Assembly: GCF_010119935.1 (NCBI RefSeq)
Contig: NZ_CP048209.1
Coordinates: 4,839,001-4,903,000, forward strand
Length of the DNA: 64,000 nucleotides
Direction of reading: 5' to 3'
Origin: Paenibacillus lycopersici
Lineage (GTDB): Bacteria; Bacillota; Bacilli; Paenibacillales; Paenibacillaceae
The position numbers and the translations under genes are program-made. Numbering within the stretch: the stretch's first letter is position 1; each line of letters begins with the position of its first letter. The notes under the pieces were generated by a model, which did no database searches, was not told where the DNA came from, and saw nothing but the letters and a program-made list of their open reading frames with translations. This document shows positions 8,605 to 16,927 of the stretch, in pieces.

Positions 8605-9197
8605 GGCAGCCCCTGTTCTTCCCAGAACCGGTCGACCTGCCGCTTCGTTTCTTCAAGCGATCCGCCGTTATCGATAACGAAGTCGGCCAGGCCGCGCTTC
8701 TCTTCGATGTCCATCTGCAGGCCGATGCGCCGTTCGGCTTCTTCGCGCGACAGCGAATTCCGCGCCATCAGCCGCTCGGCTTGCACGGCTCTCGGGGCAT
8801 AGACGACCATCACGGCATCGTACAGCCCGGCTTGTCCCGTTTCGTAGAGCAGCGGGATGTCCGCGATGATGAGCCGGTTCGGGTCCTCCGCTTCGTACGC
8901 ATGAATGCGCGCCCACATCCAGCCCCGGATCGCGGGATGCAAAATCGCTTCCAGCGCCTTCAGGCGTTCGCGGTCGTTGAACACGAGCTTGCCGACTTCC
9001 GCGCGGTTCATCGTGCCGTCCTCGTGCAGCACGGCTTGTCCGAATTCGGCGACGATCGCCGCCAGCGCGGGCTCGCCGGGAAGCACCACTTCCCGGGCCG
9101 CCTGGTCGGCGTCGACGGGCTTGGCGCCGCGGGCAGCAAGCATAGCGGATACGGTGCTCTTCCCGCAGGCGATCCCGCCGGTTAATCCAAGTTTCAA
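8601..9197 (-). CDS. coaE: Dephospho-CoA kinase
   Basis: CoaE phosphorylates dephospho-CoA at the 3' hydroxyl, the last step of CoA synthesis. The P-loop GLTGGIACGKST is at the N-terminus. DADQAAREVV, HPAIR and ADIPLLYETG are typical of the family. I place the start at TTG 9197, giving MKLGLTGG and 198 residues, the usual length. GAGGTGA lies 5 bases upstream of that TTG. A TTG six codons further up has no ribosome binding site. The gene belongs to the polA-mutM-ytaF-coaE block and overlaps the downstream transglycosylase gene by 4 bases. Confidence 0.95.
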   Translation of the reverse strand: MKLGLTGGIACGKSTVSAMLAARGAKPVDADQAAREVVLPGEPALAAIVAEFGQAVLHEDGTMNRAEVGKLVFNDRERLKALEAILHPAIRGWMWARIHAYEAEDPNRLIIADIPLLYETGQAGLYDAVMVVYAPRAVQAERLMARNSLSREEAERRIGLQMDIEEKRGLADFVIDNGGSLEETKRQVDRFWEEQGLP

Positions 9198-9339
9198 TGC
9201 ATTCACCTCGTCCAAGGCGAAACGGCCGTCGCCGTCCTCCCGACGGCGCAGAACGTTCCATTCCGGAGAAATATTAAATTGCCTGTAAGCAGTTAAGCCG
9301 ATGATGTGATAACGATCGCTCCGGAGCGCCGATTCGGCG

Positions 9340-10086
9340 TTACATGAGCCGAATCACGCCCATAACGATCAGCAGGATGCCGGGCAATACCGACATCGCG
9401 CGCATGCCCTGCCAAGCCGCGAAGCGGAAGCCGAGCCGCATGCCGGCGAGCAGGAACAGCCCGCTCGTCGTGCTGATCACGAGCGCGGTCAGCAGCGGAT
9501 TGAAGCCGACCATGGCGGCGCCGAGACCTGCCCCGAAGCTGTCGAGCGACAGCGCGAAGCCGAGCAGAACGGCTTCCGATGACGAGATGACGCCGGACCG
9601 GTCGACGTCGGCGATTTGCGGCTTGCGCAAAATTTGAATGACGATGCCGAGCCGCTTCAGCTCCAGAATAACGATCGTCTTCGCCGTCCCCCACGTATCC
9701 TCCCCGCCGGGAGCGCCGTTCGCGCCGGGAGCTCCGCTCGCGCCGGGAGCTCCGCTCGCGTCAGGAGCTTCGGAGCGCTGCGTCTCTTCGTCCGGCGAAT
9801 CGGCGTCCGCGCGCCTGCGCTGCCACCATTGGAAGATGGCGTAGCAGCCGATGAGCATCAGCAGGACGGCCCCGATCCATTTCGCCGTCATCGGCGACAT
9901 GTAGTTCGACAACAGCGATCCGATCTGCATGGACAGCCATACGACGAGCCCCGAACAGAAGGCAATGATGCCGACCGACAATACCGGGATGCGGATTCGT
10001 CTTAATCCGTACGTAACGCCCACGCCGAAACCGTCCAGACTGACGGCAAACGCGAGCAGCAGCAAGGAAAACGCATGTATGAGCAC
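9340..10086 (-). CDS. ytaF: Sporulation membrane protein YtaF (MntP-like)
   Basis: 248 residues with six predicted membrane helices in two halves, each beginning with the repeated LLFAxSLDSFGxG-type motif (LLLAFAVSLDGFGVGV and LLGFALSLDSFGAGLG). This is the DUF204/MntP fold of YtaF. B. subtilis ytaF is a sporulation-linked gene in the same polA-mutM-ytaF-coaE order. The start is GTG 10086, six bases after GGGAGGGA. Between the halves the cytoplasmic loop carries a collagen-like SGAPGASGAPGANGAPGG stretch. It is encoded by about three and a half 18-bp repeats at 9709-9770, an expansion I do not expect in the family. Confidence 0.93.
   Translation of the reverse strand: MLIHAFSLLLLAFAVSLDGFGVGVTYGLRRIRIPVLSVGIIAFCSGLVVWLSMQIGSLLSNYMSPMTAKWIGAVLLMLIGCYAIFQWWQRRRADADSPDEETQRSEAPDASGAPGASGAPGANGAPGGEDTWGTAKTIVILELKRLGIVIQILRKPQIADVDRSGVISSSEAVLLGFALSLDSFGAGLGAAMVGFNPLLTALVISTTSGLFLLAGMRLGFRFAAWQGMRAMSVLPGILLIVMGVIRLM
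9709..9770 (-). repeat. 18-bp tandem repeat inside ytaF
   Basis: Three near-identical 18-bp units (9709-9726, 9727-9744, 9745-9762) and part of a fourth encode the Gly-Ala-Pro repeats of YtaF's central loop. The length is a multiple of three, so copy changes keep the frame. Confidence 0.85.
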
Positions 10087-10186
10087 CGTGATGTCCCTCC
10101 CATGAAGGCGATCATGCAAGCAAGCGCTGTGCATTCGCCTAGAAACATGAATGGTACATCATATGCGGTTCCTTGCGGCACGTGCT

Positions 10187-11071
10187 TTAATTGACGCGCG
10201 GCTTGGCCTTGGCCTTGCCGGACTTCGCCTTGGCGCGCTTGCCCGGCAGCGGCTGGCAGGCCGGGCAAGTATGCGTGCCGCGCCCGCCGACGATCGTCTT
10301 GACGATCTTATCGCCGCAGCGCGTGCACGGCTCTTCCTCGCGTCCGTAGACGAGCAGCTGATGCTGGAACATCCCCATCTCGCCCTGTCCGTTGACATAG
10401 GACTTCACCGACGAACCGCCCGCTTCGACCGCGCGCCCAAGCGTCTCGCGGATCGCGTCGTACAGCCGCGCCCACTCCGGCGCCTTCAGCGTCGAAGCCT
10501 CGCGTTCGGGATGGATGCCCGCCGTGAATAAGGCTTCGTCCACGTAGATATTGCCAAGGCCGACGATATACGACTGATTCAGCAGCAGCGGCTTGATCTT
10601 GGTCGTGCGATGCGCGACTTCGCGCTTGAACGCCTGCAGCGTGAACGCGTCGTCGAGCGGCTCGATGCCCAGCTTGTTGAGCGGCGCCTGCGTCAGGTCG
10701 TCGCCCGGCGCGAACAGATGCATCGTGCCGAATTGGCGAACGTCCTTATAGCGAAGCTCCGTGCCGTCGTCGAAGCGAAACCGCACATGCGTGTGCAATT
10801 CCACGGGCTCGTCCTGCCGGAATACGCCGTAACGCCCTTCCATGCGCAGATGCGAGACGAGCACGAGTCCGTCCAGCAGAATACGAAGAAACTTTCCCCT
10901 GCGCTCCACCGATTGAATCGTATGCCCGGCAAGCGCGGCTTCGAAAGCCTCCGGCTCCGCGGGACGCTGTATAATTCTCGGCAACGAGACGGTAACCCGC
11001 TCGATCCGTTTTCCGCCAACCAATTCGTTCAACGTGCGTCGAACGGTTTCAACCTCCGGTAATTCCGGCAT
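10187..11071 (-). CDS. mutM: Formamidopyrimidine-DNA glycosylase
   Basis: MutM (Fpg) removes 8-oxoguanine and formamidopyrimidines and cleaves the abasic site. The protein must start MPELPEVE because Pro2 is the catalytic nucleophile. That fixes the start at ATG 11071, nine bases after GGGAGGAGAG. A longer upstream frame is not used. Visible features are PELPEVETV, the H2TH region (LLLNQSYIVGLGNIYVDEALF) and the C-terminal zinc finger C-x2-C...C-x2-C (CTRCGDK...CPACQ). A Lys/Ala-rich tail (GKRAKAKSGKAKAK) extends past the finger and could add non-specific DNA contact. It lies directly downstream of polA, as in B. subtilis. Confidence 0.97.
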   Translation of the reverse strand: MPELPEVETVRRTLNELVGGKRIERVTVSLPRIIQRPAEPEAFEAALAGHTIQSVERRGKFLRILLDGLVLVSHLRMEGRYGVFRQDEPVELHTHVRFRFDDGTELRYKDVRQFGTMHLFAPGDDLTQAPLNKLGIEPLDDAFTLQAFKREVAHRTTKIKPLLLNQSYIVGLGNIYVDEALFTAGIHPEREASTLKAPEWARLYDAIRETLGRAVEAGGSSVKSYVNGQGEMGMFQHQLLVYGREEEPCTRCGDKIVKTIVGGRGTHTCPACQPLPGKRAKAKSGKAKAKPRVN

Positions 11072-11209
11072 TGCGACAATCTCTCCTCCCAAAAGCTTCG
11101 TTGTCCATGCTTGAAGACGGTTCTCAGGCACGATCCAACAAAACGCTCTTCGAAAGCCTGCGCTCTCAATGGTTCAACCACCATTATACGACATGAGCGC
11201 CGGAAAGTC

Positions 11210-13870
11210 TTACTTCGCTTCATACCAATTGTCGCCGTAGCTGACATCGGCCCGGAGCGGCACGTCCAGCGCGATCGCGCTTTCCATCACTTCGGGCACG
11301 AGCGTCTTCATCAGCTCCAGCTCTTCGGGCGGCACCTCGAAGACAAGTTCGTCATGCACCTGCAGCAGCATGCGGCTGCGCAGTCCGCGATTGCGGATCT
11401 CGGCATCCATCTTGACCATCGCCAGCTTGATGATATCCGCGGCCGTGCCCTGGATCGGCGTGTTCATCGCCGTCCGTTCCGCGAACGAGCGAAGATTGAA
11501 GTTCGATGCCTTGATCTCCGGCAAGTAGCGGCGGCGTTCCAGCAGCGTCGTCACGTAGCCGTCCTGCCGCGCCTGCGCGACGATGTTGTCCATGTACGCC
11601 CGAACCCCTTGGAAGACGGCAAAATACTGCTCGATGAACCGTGCCGCGTCCTTCCGCGTAATGCCGAGGTTGTTGGACAGCCCGAAGTCGCTGATGCCGT
11701 AGACGATGCCGAAGTTGACGGCCTTCGCCTGCCGGCGCATGTTCGCGTCCACGTTGTCCGCCGTAACGCCGAAGACGTCCATCGCGGTCTTCGTATGAAT
11801 ATCGGCGTCCTCGATGAACGCTTCCTTCATCTTCTCGTCGCCGGAGATATGCGCGAGCACGCGCAGCTCGATCTGCGAATAGTCGGCGGCGAGAATGCTC
11901 CATCCCGGCTCCGACGGCACGAACGCCTTGCGAATGCGCCGGCCTTCCTCCAGCCGGATCGGGATGTTCTGCAAATTCGGGAACTGGCTCGACAACCGGC
12001 CCGTAGCCGCGATCGTCTGCCGGTAGTACGTATGCACCTTGCCCGTATCGCGGCGAATTTCCTTGAGAAGCCCTTCCACGTAGGTGGACTGCAGCTTCGT
12101 CAGCTGCCGGTAATGGAGAATCATTTTGACGATTTCGGAATACGGCTCCAGCTTCTCCAGCACTTCGGCGTCCGTGGAATACCCCGTCTTCGTCTTCTTG
12201 ATCACCGGAAGGCCGAGCTTCTCGAACAGCACTTCGCCCAGCTGCTTCGGCGAGCCGATGTTGAATTCCATGCCGGCGTGCGTGTAGATATCGCTCATAT
12301 ACTGCGAGATGCCTTTCTCCAGCTCGGCGCCGAGGTCTTCCAGCACGGCGGGATTCACTTGAATGCCCTGCTTCTCCATGCCGGCGAGCACGACCGCGAG
12401 CGGCAGCTCCAGCTCGTCGTTCAGCTTCGTCATGTTGCCTTGCTCGAGCGCTTCGGACAGCAGCGGCAGCAGCCTGCGCACCGCATCGGCCTTGGCCGCA
12501 AGATGATTGGCCAGCACGGCGCCTTCCGGCACCTGGAGGCGCGCTCCCTTACCGTAGACGGCGTCGTCCGTCTGGATCGGGGCAAGGCCGTGGCGCTGAA
12601 CGAGCGCCGCGAGCGTCTGGCTCGATTCCGTCGGATCGAGCAGATAAGCGGCCAGCAGCGCATCGAACGCAATGCCGCGCAGCGAGATGCCGAGCCAGCC
12701 GAGGGCCAGCTCCGCCTTATGCAGATCGTAGCCCCGCTTCGGCGCCTGGCCGTCTTCGAGCCAGCCGCGGACCGGAGCCGACAGCGCGGGATCCATCAGG
12801 TCGTCGTATGTCAGCACGGCGACTCGTTCGCCGCTTGCGACCGCCAGGCCGACCAATCTCGCCTGGTGCGGGTTGTCGCCGATCGTTTCAATATATACGC
12901 TCTCCGACGAGGCGAGCAGCTGCGTCAGCTCCGACCGGCCGAGCGAAGCGGCCGTCGCCACCTCGTACGTCGGCGCGGCTGCGGGCCCGCCTGCGGCCGC
13001 GCCGCCGGCTTCCGGCAGTTCAAGCCGCTCGAGCAGCGACTTGAACTCCAGCTTGCGGAACATGTCCGCCAGCGCGTGCGCGTCGTAGCCGCCGTACGTC
13101 AGCTCCGCGGCGCCCTTCTCCAGCGGCACCTCGCGGAAGATCGTCGCGAGCCGCTTGCTCATGACCGCGCTGTCCTGGTGGGTCTCGACCTTCTCTTTCA
13201 TTTTCCCCTTCAGCGCTGCCGTGTTCGCGAGCACGCCTTCGACGGAGCCGTATTCATGGAGCAGCTTGAGCGCCGTCTTCTCGCCGACGCCCGGGATGCC
13301 CGGAATATTATCCGACGTATCGCCCATCAGTCCTTTGAGATCGATGATCTGCAGCGGCGTCAGGCCGTACTTCTCGTTGATCTCGGCCGGATCGTACCGT
13401 TCGACCTCGCTGACCCCTTTGCGCGTGAGCGCGATCGTGACATGGTCCGAGGCGAGCTGGAGCATGTCCTTGTCGCCGGACACGACGACCGTCTCCACGC
13501 CCTGCTCGTCCGCCATTCGGCTGAGCGTGCCGATAATATCGTCCGCTTCGTAGCCGGGCAGCTCGTATTGCGGGATGCTGAACGCCTGCAGCAGCTCCTT
13601 CAGCACCGGGAACTGCTCCGACAGCTCGGACGGCGTCTTCTCCCGTCCGCCCTTGTACGCCTCGTAGCCTTCGTGGCGGAACGTCACCTTGCCCGCGTCG
13701 AACGCGACGAGCATATGCGTCGGCTTCTCTTCCTCCAGCAGCTTCAGCAGCATCGTCGTGAAACCGTAGACGGCGTTCGTGTGCAGTCCGGCCGAGTTCG
13801 TGAGCGGGGGCATGGCGAAGAACGCTCTATAAATGATGCTGTTGCCGTCAATCAAGACCCATTTATCCAT
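11210..13870 (-). CDS. polA: DNA polymerase I
   Basis: 886 residues. The N-terminal FLAP 5'-3' exonuclease (about 1-290) shows LIDGNSIIYRAFFAMP, FDAGKVTFRHE, YEADDIIGTL and the helix-hairpin-helix GVGEKTALKLL. The central 3'-5' exonuclease fold lacks the acidic metal ligands (VYIETIGDNPHQ where DTE would stand), so proofreading is probably absent, as in Bacillus Pol I. The polymerase domain has motif A DYSQIELRVLAH, motif B RRQAKAVNFGIVYG and motif C QVHDELVFEVP. The start is ATG 13870 (MDKWVLIDGN) behind AGGTGAGGGG. It replaces RNA primers and fills repair gaps. It heads the polA-mutM-ytaF-coaE block. Confidence 0.98.
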   Translation of the reverse strand: MDKWVLIDGNSIIYRAFFAMPPLTNSAGLHTNAVYGFTTMLLKLLEEEKPTHMLVAFDAGKVTFRHEGYEAYKGGREKTPSELSEQFPVLKELLQAFSIPQYELPGYEADDIIGTLSRMADEQGVETVVVSGDKDMLQLASDHVTIALTRKGVSEVERYDPAEINEKYGLTPLQIIDLKGLMGDTSDNIPGIPGVGEKTALKLLHEYGSVEGVLANTAALKGKMKEKVETHQDSAVMSKRLATIFREVPLEKGAAELTYGGYDAHALADMFRKLEFKSLLERLELPEAGGAAAGGPAAAPTYEVATAASLGRSELTQLLASSESVYIETIGDNPHQARLVGLAVASGERVAVLTYDDLMDPALSAPVRGWLEDGQAPKRGYDLHKAELALGWLGISLRGIAFDALLAAYLLDPTESSQTLAALVQRHGLAPIQTDDAVYGKGARLQVPEGAVLANHLAAKADAVRRLLPLLSEALEQGNMTKLNDELELPLAVVLAGMEKQGIQVNPAVLEDLGAELEKGISQYMSDIYTHAGMEFNIGSPKQLGEVLFEKLGLPVIKKTKTGYSTDAEVLEKLEPYSEIVKMILHYRQLTKLQSTYVEGLLKEIRRDTGKVHTYYRQTIAATGRLSSQFPNLQNIPIRLEEGRRIRKAFVPSEPGWSILAADYSQIELRVLAHISGDEKMKEAFIEDADIHTKTAMDVFGVTADNVDANMRRQAKAVNFGIVYGISDFGLSNNLGITRKDAARFIEQYFAVFQGVRAYMDNIVAQARQDGYVTTLLERRRYLPEIKASNFNLRSFAERTAMNTPIQGTAADIIKLAMVKMDAEIRNRGLRSRMLLQVHDELVFEVPPEELELMKTLVPEVMESAIALDVPLRADVSYGDNWYEAK

Positions 13871-13907
13871 CGAAAAGGCACCCCTCACCTTGATTTTCCT
13901 AGTGCCT

Positions 13908-13936
13908 ATCATAGCACAAAGCGAACAAGCTTTCCC
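13908..13936 (-). promoter_or_regulatory. Possible extended -10 promoter of polA
   Basis: TATGAT at 13908-13913 on the minus strand is preceded by TGC, giving an extended -10 about 38 bases before the polA ATG. No good -35 is visible. Confidence 0.4.
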
Positions 13937-14008
13937 AATTTATCCGGTCGGATAGCGGAAAAGCTTGCGGGTATGATGATCGGCGGCGGACGGCCGGCGC
14001 CTCTGCGC

Positions 14009-15181
14009 TTAAACGGGAAACGGCGCTGGACGGCCGAGCAGGAACCCTTGCGCGTATTGCACGCCGAGCGACCGGATATGGTTCAGCTCCTCGTGCTCCT
14101 CGATGCCTTCGGCGATCAGCTTGATATCCATCTTCGCCGCCAAATCCGCGAACGTCCGGACCAGATGCGCCTTCATGCTGTCGAGATGGATGCCGCGGAT
14201 GAGGGAACGGTCGATCTTGATGAAGTCCGGCTTCAGCTCCACGATCGACTGCAGCGAAGAATAGCCGGCGCCGGCGTCGTCGATGGCGATCTGATAGCCC
14301 TGATTGCGGTAATGCTGCAAAATCCGTTTCGCCGCCTCGAAATCCTCGATGGAGGTGCGCTCCGTGATTTCGAACACGACGTGATGCGGCGACAGGCCGT
14401 ACTTCTGCAGCAGGAGCAGCGTCTGGCCGGGCGAGAACGTCGGGTCGTTCATGATTTTGGCCGTAATGTTAATGAACAGCTTGCGTCCGTCCGCCAAGCC
14501 CGCGCTCCCTTCGATCGCCTTTTCGCGGGCAAGCCTGTCGAGCGCGTACGTCAGCCCTTCCTCGTCGGCGAACTGGAACATGCCGAGCGGGCCGTCGAAC
14601 CAGCGGCTGTCGGTCAGCCTGGAGAGCGCCTCGTATCCGAACAGCGCATCCACGCTCGGCTGAAGCGCAATGATCGGCTGATAGACGGACTGGATCAACC
14701 GCTCGTCCAAAATATGCTCAAGGGCTTTCCGCTTCAAGCTGCGTATCGCCGCATCGTTCGATTGGCCGTGCACGATCGCGCGCTTGATGCCGTCGTAGAG
14801 ACGCTCTTCCTCGGAATCGATGCCGCCGTCCAGGAAGGATACGCCGGTATGCAGCCGCAGCTCGGGCACATGCCCGCCGAACGCCGCGTCCATGAACCGC
14901 GGCTCCCAATCCAGCTGCAGATCGCTGCCGATCTCGAGCAGCCGTTCCTCCTGCCTGTCATGCCGCTCCTGCGGCAGCGCGAAGCATACGAACAGGTCGT
15001 CCCGCATCCATAAGCGGGACACGCCGTTCACGCCCGCGGGCTTCCCTTCGTCCAGCACCTTGTCGGCGAAGAGCCGCCAGTTGTCGCGCAGCCGGCCTTT
15101 GATTTCGGCCTTCTCCTGCGCCTTGCCATGCCAGGCAAAATAGATAATTCCCATTCCGCCGCTGTTTCTGCTAACGTTCAC
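14009..15181 (-). CDS. EAL-domain c-di-GMP phosphodiesterase
   Basis: 390 residues from GTG 15181, which overlaps the stop of the upstream CBS-GGDEF gene (GTGA, 15178-15181). The C-terminal EAL domain (about 150-388) keeps the residues expected for activity: YEALSRL, the Asn in FINIT, FEITER, IAIDDAGAGYSSL, FIKIDRSLI, IAEGIE and YAQGFLLGRP. So c-di-GMP hydrolysis is likely. The N-terminal 140 residues resemble the N-terminal region of its neighbour (a hydrophobic strand, then W..RDDLFVCFAL, then an SEEERLYDGIKRAI helix). That suggests a shared degenerate GGDEF-like sensory fold. It is co-transcribed with the CBS-GGDEF gene under a PHO-type promoter. Confidence 0.93.
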   Translation of the reverse strand: MNVSRNSGGMGIIYFAWHGKAQEKAEIKGRLRDNWRLFADKVLDEGKPAGVNGVSRLWMRDDLFVCFALPQERHDRQEERLLEIGSDLQLDWEPRFMDAAFGGHVPELRLHTGVSFLDGGIDSEEERLYDGIKRAIVHGQSNDAAIRSLKRKALEHILDERLIQSVYQPIIALQPSVDALFGYEALSRLTDSRWFDGPLGMFQFADEEGLTYALDRLAREKAIEGSAGLADGRKLFINITAKIMNDPTFSPGQTLLLLQKYGLSPHHVVFEITERTSIEDFEAAKRILQHYRNQGYQIAIDDAGAGYSSLQSIVELKPDFIKIDRSLIRGIHLDSMKAHLVRTFADLAAKMDIKLIAEGIEEHEELNHIRSLGVQYAQGFLLGRPAPFPV

Positions 15182-16761
15182 GTTATTCCCTCTCCCAGAT
15201 GCTTCTCGTATACGCTGCCTGACACGTAAGTACTGCCTATGATCGATTTGGCCTGCTTCTTCAGGCGTGCCGCCGCCTGCGAGATCATCGCGGTGGAGAC
15301 CAGCTGCACGCCGTCCCAGAAGAGCAGCGACAACGATAACGTGACGCCGATCTGCGCCGCGACCGGGTTGCCGCTCCGGTCCGTCACGACGGGGATGTCG
15401 GCGCCGCCGTAATACGGCATAACCCCGCCGTCGAACAGCGCGATCATGAGCCGGCACAGCCTCTGCATGTCTTCCGCTTCCGACAACAGAATGAAATCGT
15501 CCCCGCCGATATGGCCGACGAAGTCATCCTTGCAGCCTCCCGTCGCTATCACCTGCTGCAGCACCGAGGCCAGGAAGCGGATGAGCTCATCGCCCTGGCT
15601 GAAGCCGAAGCAGTCGTTATACCATTTGAAATGATCCAGATCGGCATATACGATGGCGAACGGCCTGCCCGCGTCGATTCTCCGCTGCAGATCCCGCTGG
15701 ATCGCCGCATTGCCGGGCAAGCCCGTCAACGGATTGGCTGTCCGGGCTTCCTCCGTCCTCAGCTGGGTCAAGCATTCCAATATCGAGCGGATCGAGGCCG
15801 CGCCGAGCAATTTCTCATCGCGCGTGATAATAACGACATGGTACAGCCGGGAGATGTCGCGCGCCATCGCCATCTGGGCGACCTGCTCCACGGGCCAGCT
15901 GGCGTCCACGACAAGCGCTTCTTCGTCCATGATTTTGGCAATGGAACGGTTCCAATAGAGCGGAAGCCCGAATTGGCCGGCAAGGAGCTGATTCATGTTT
16001 TCCTTCATGACCAGTCCGAGCGGGCGCCCTTCGCTGGCGATGACCGCGCCTTGCACGCGCTGATTCGTCTCGAACATCCGCGCGAGATCCGATACGAGGG
16101 CCTGCGGGGGAAACGTCGGAACCGGCTTCGCCAGCTCGCCGATCGGGAACGGCGAAGGTCCGCCCGGCTGCCTGCGATCGTCGCCGGACAACCGCTGATC
16201 TTCCAGCGCGTCGTTCCCCGGCTCCGGCGAGCGGAGGAAGGGCGATTCGTTCAGCAAGCCTTCTTCCGCCGCGGCTTGCTCGAACGCCCCGGAAGCATGC
16301 TCTTGCCGGAGACGAAGGCGCATGACGGCAGACAACGCCTCTTTGACGGCATGGTAGATCGTGGCTTCCGCCGAACGGCCGATCGAAGAAGGGAACGCCA
16401 GCGCGTGGCCGATCGCGAATGCGGCGGCGGGCCGCTCCACGCCGCGCGGCTTGCGCGGCTCTTCCTTGGCGTACACCCGTTTCAGCCGCTCCTGCAGGCT
16501 CCGCACCGCACGGCCCGTCAGCTTATCCAGCTGTTCCTCCGACTTGCCCCGCTGGAGGAAGAAATAAAAATCGTTCTCCATCCGGTACCGCCAAATTAAC
16601 CGCTGCTGGTCATTCATCCAGCTCTGCATCGCCTCGTGCGCTGACGCCGATGGCTGGCCGTGCAGATGCGCGACGATAACGCCGATGCCGCCGTAATGCC
16701 ATTGATCGGTCAGCCGATTGATCATCGTACGGTCTAAAAGTCCATATCCTATTTCATCCAC
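15178..16761 (-). CDS. CBS-GGDEF protein, putative diguanylate cyclase
   Basis: 527 residues, soluble. An N-terminal region (about 20-150) matches that of the adjacent EAL protein. A CBS pair follows (about 215-335: GRPLGLVMK, RSIAKIMD, LVVD, YHVVIIT). A GGDEF domain (about 343-510) has NPLTGLPGN, YADLDHFKWYND, GFSQGDELI and active-site GGDDF at 419-423. The third acidic residue is Asp rather than Glu, which may keep or lower cyclase activity. CBS pairs bind adenosine nucleotides, so it may couple nucleotide state to c-di-GMP. A terminator separates it from phoU1 and it has its own phased PHO-like promoter. The same CBS module occurs in the CBS-MCP at 27600-28793. Confidence 0.9.
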   Translation of the reverse strand: MDEIGYGLLDRTMINRLTDQWHYGGIGVIVAHLHGQPSASAHEAMQSWMNDQQRLIWRYRMENDFYFFLQRGKSEEQLDKLTGRAVRSLQERLKRVYAKEEPRKPRGVERPAAAFAIGHALAFPSSIGRSAEATIYHAVKEALSAVMRLRLRQEHASGAFEQAAAEEGLLNESPFLRSPEPGNDALEDQRLSGDDRRQPGGPSPFPIGELAKPVPTFPPQALVSDLARMFETNQRVQGAVIASEGRPLGLVMKENMNQLLAGQFGLPLYWNRSIAKIMDEEALVVDASWPVEQVAQMAMARDISRLYHVVIITRDEKLLGAASIRSILECLTQLRTEEARTANPLTGLPGNAAIQRDLQRRIDAGRPFAIVYADLDHFKWYNDCFGFSQGDELIRFLASVLQQVIATGGCKDDFVGHIGGDDFILLSEAEDMQRLCRLMIALFDGGVMPYYGGADIPVVTDRSGNPVAAQIGVTLSLSLLFWDGVQLVSTAMISQAAARLKKQAKSIIGSTYVSGSVYEKHLGEGIT

Positions 16762-16806
16762 GGGAATCCCTCTTAGGCGTAAGTCGTATTGACTAGCATT
16801 AGGTCT

Positions 16807-16860
16807 ATTGTAGGTAAAGATTGTGAAGGGAACATTGCGCGCTTGTTAAAATGATGTAAA
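16807..16860 (-). promoter_or_regulatory. PHO-box promoter of the CBS-GGDEF/EAL operon
   Basis: On the minus strand the -10 TACAAT is at 16807-16812. Six-base boxes TTCACA (16822), GCAATG (16833), TTAACA (16844) and TTTACA (16855) precede it in exact 11-bp steps. The last box begins 15 bp from the -10. This is the layout of the pstS1 and pst2 promoters in this window and matches PhoP-activated promoters (TTAACA-like direct repeats replacing the -35). Confidence 0.7.
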
Positions 16861-16878
16861 AAAAATGGCGATAATGAA

Positions 16879-16918
16879 CAAAAAAGAACCAAGCGCATCC
16901 GCGAACTGCACCCGGCTC
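16879..16918 (-). terminator. Terminator after phoU1
   Basis: On the minus strand a 12-bp stem rich in G-U pairs (16907-16918 with 16886-16897) and a 9-base loop are followed by TCTTTTTTGTTC. It ends the pst1-phoU1 operon 9 bases after the phoU1 stop and isolates the CBS-GGDEF gene. Confidence 0.7.
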
Positions 16919-16927
16919 TCTCCGTCG

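Noticed and set aside
13926..13969. Inverted repeat CAAGCTT...AAGCTTG between EAL and polA as a terminator
   Set aside because: The stem is imperfect with a long loop and no T run follows on either strand.
11111..15013. A 1300-codon open frame antisense to polA and the EAL gene
   Set aside because: It mirrors the GC-rich third positions of real genes on the other strand, is rich in Arg/His/Gln with no motif, has no ribosome binding site and crosses gene borders.
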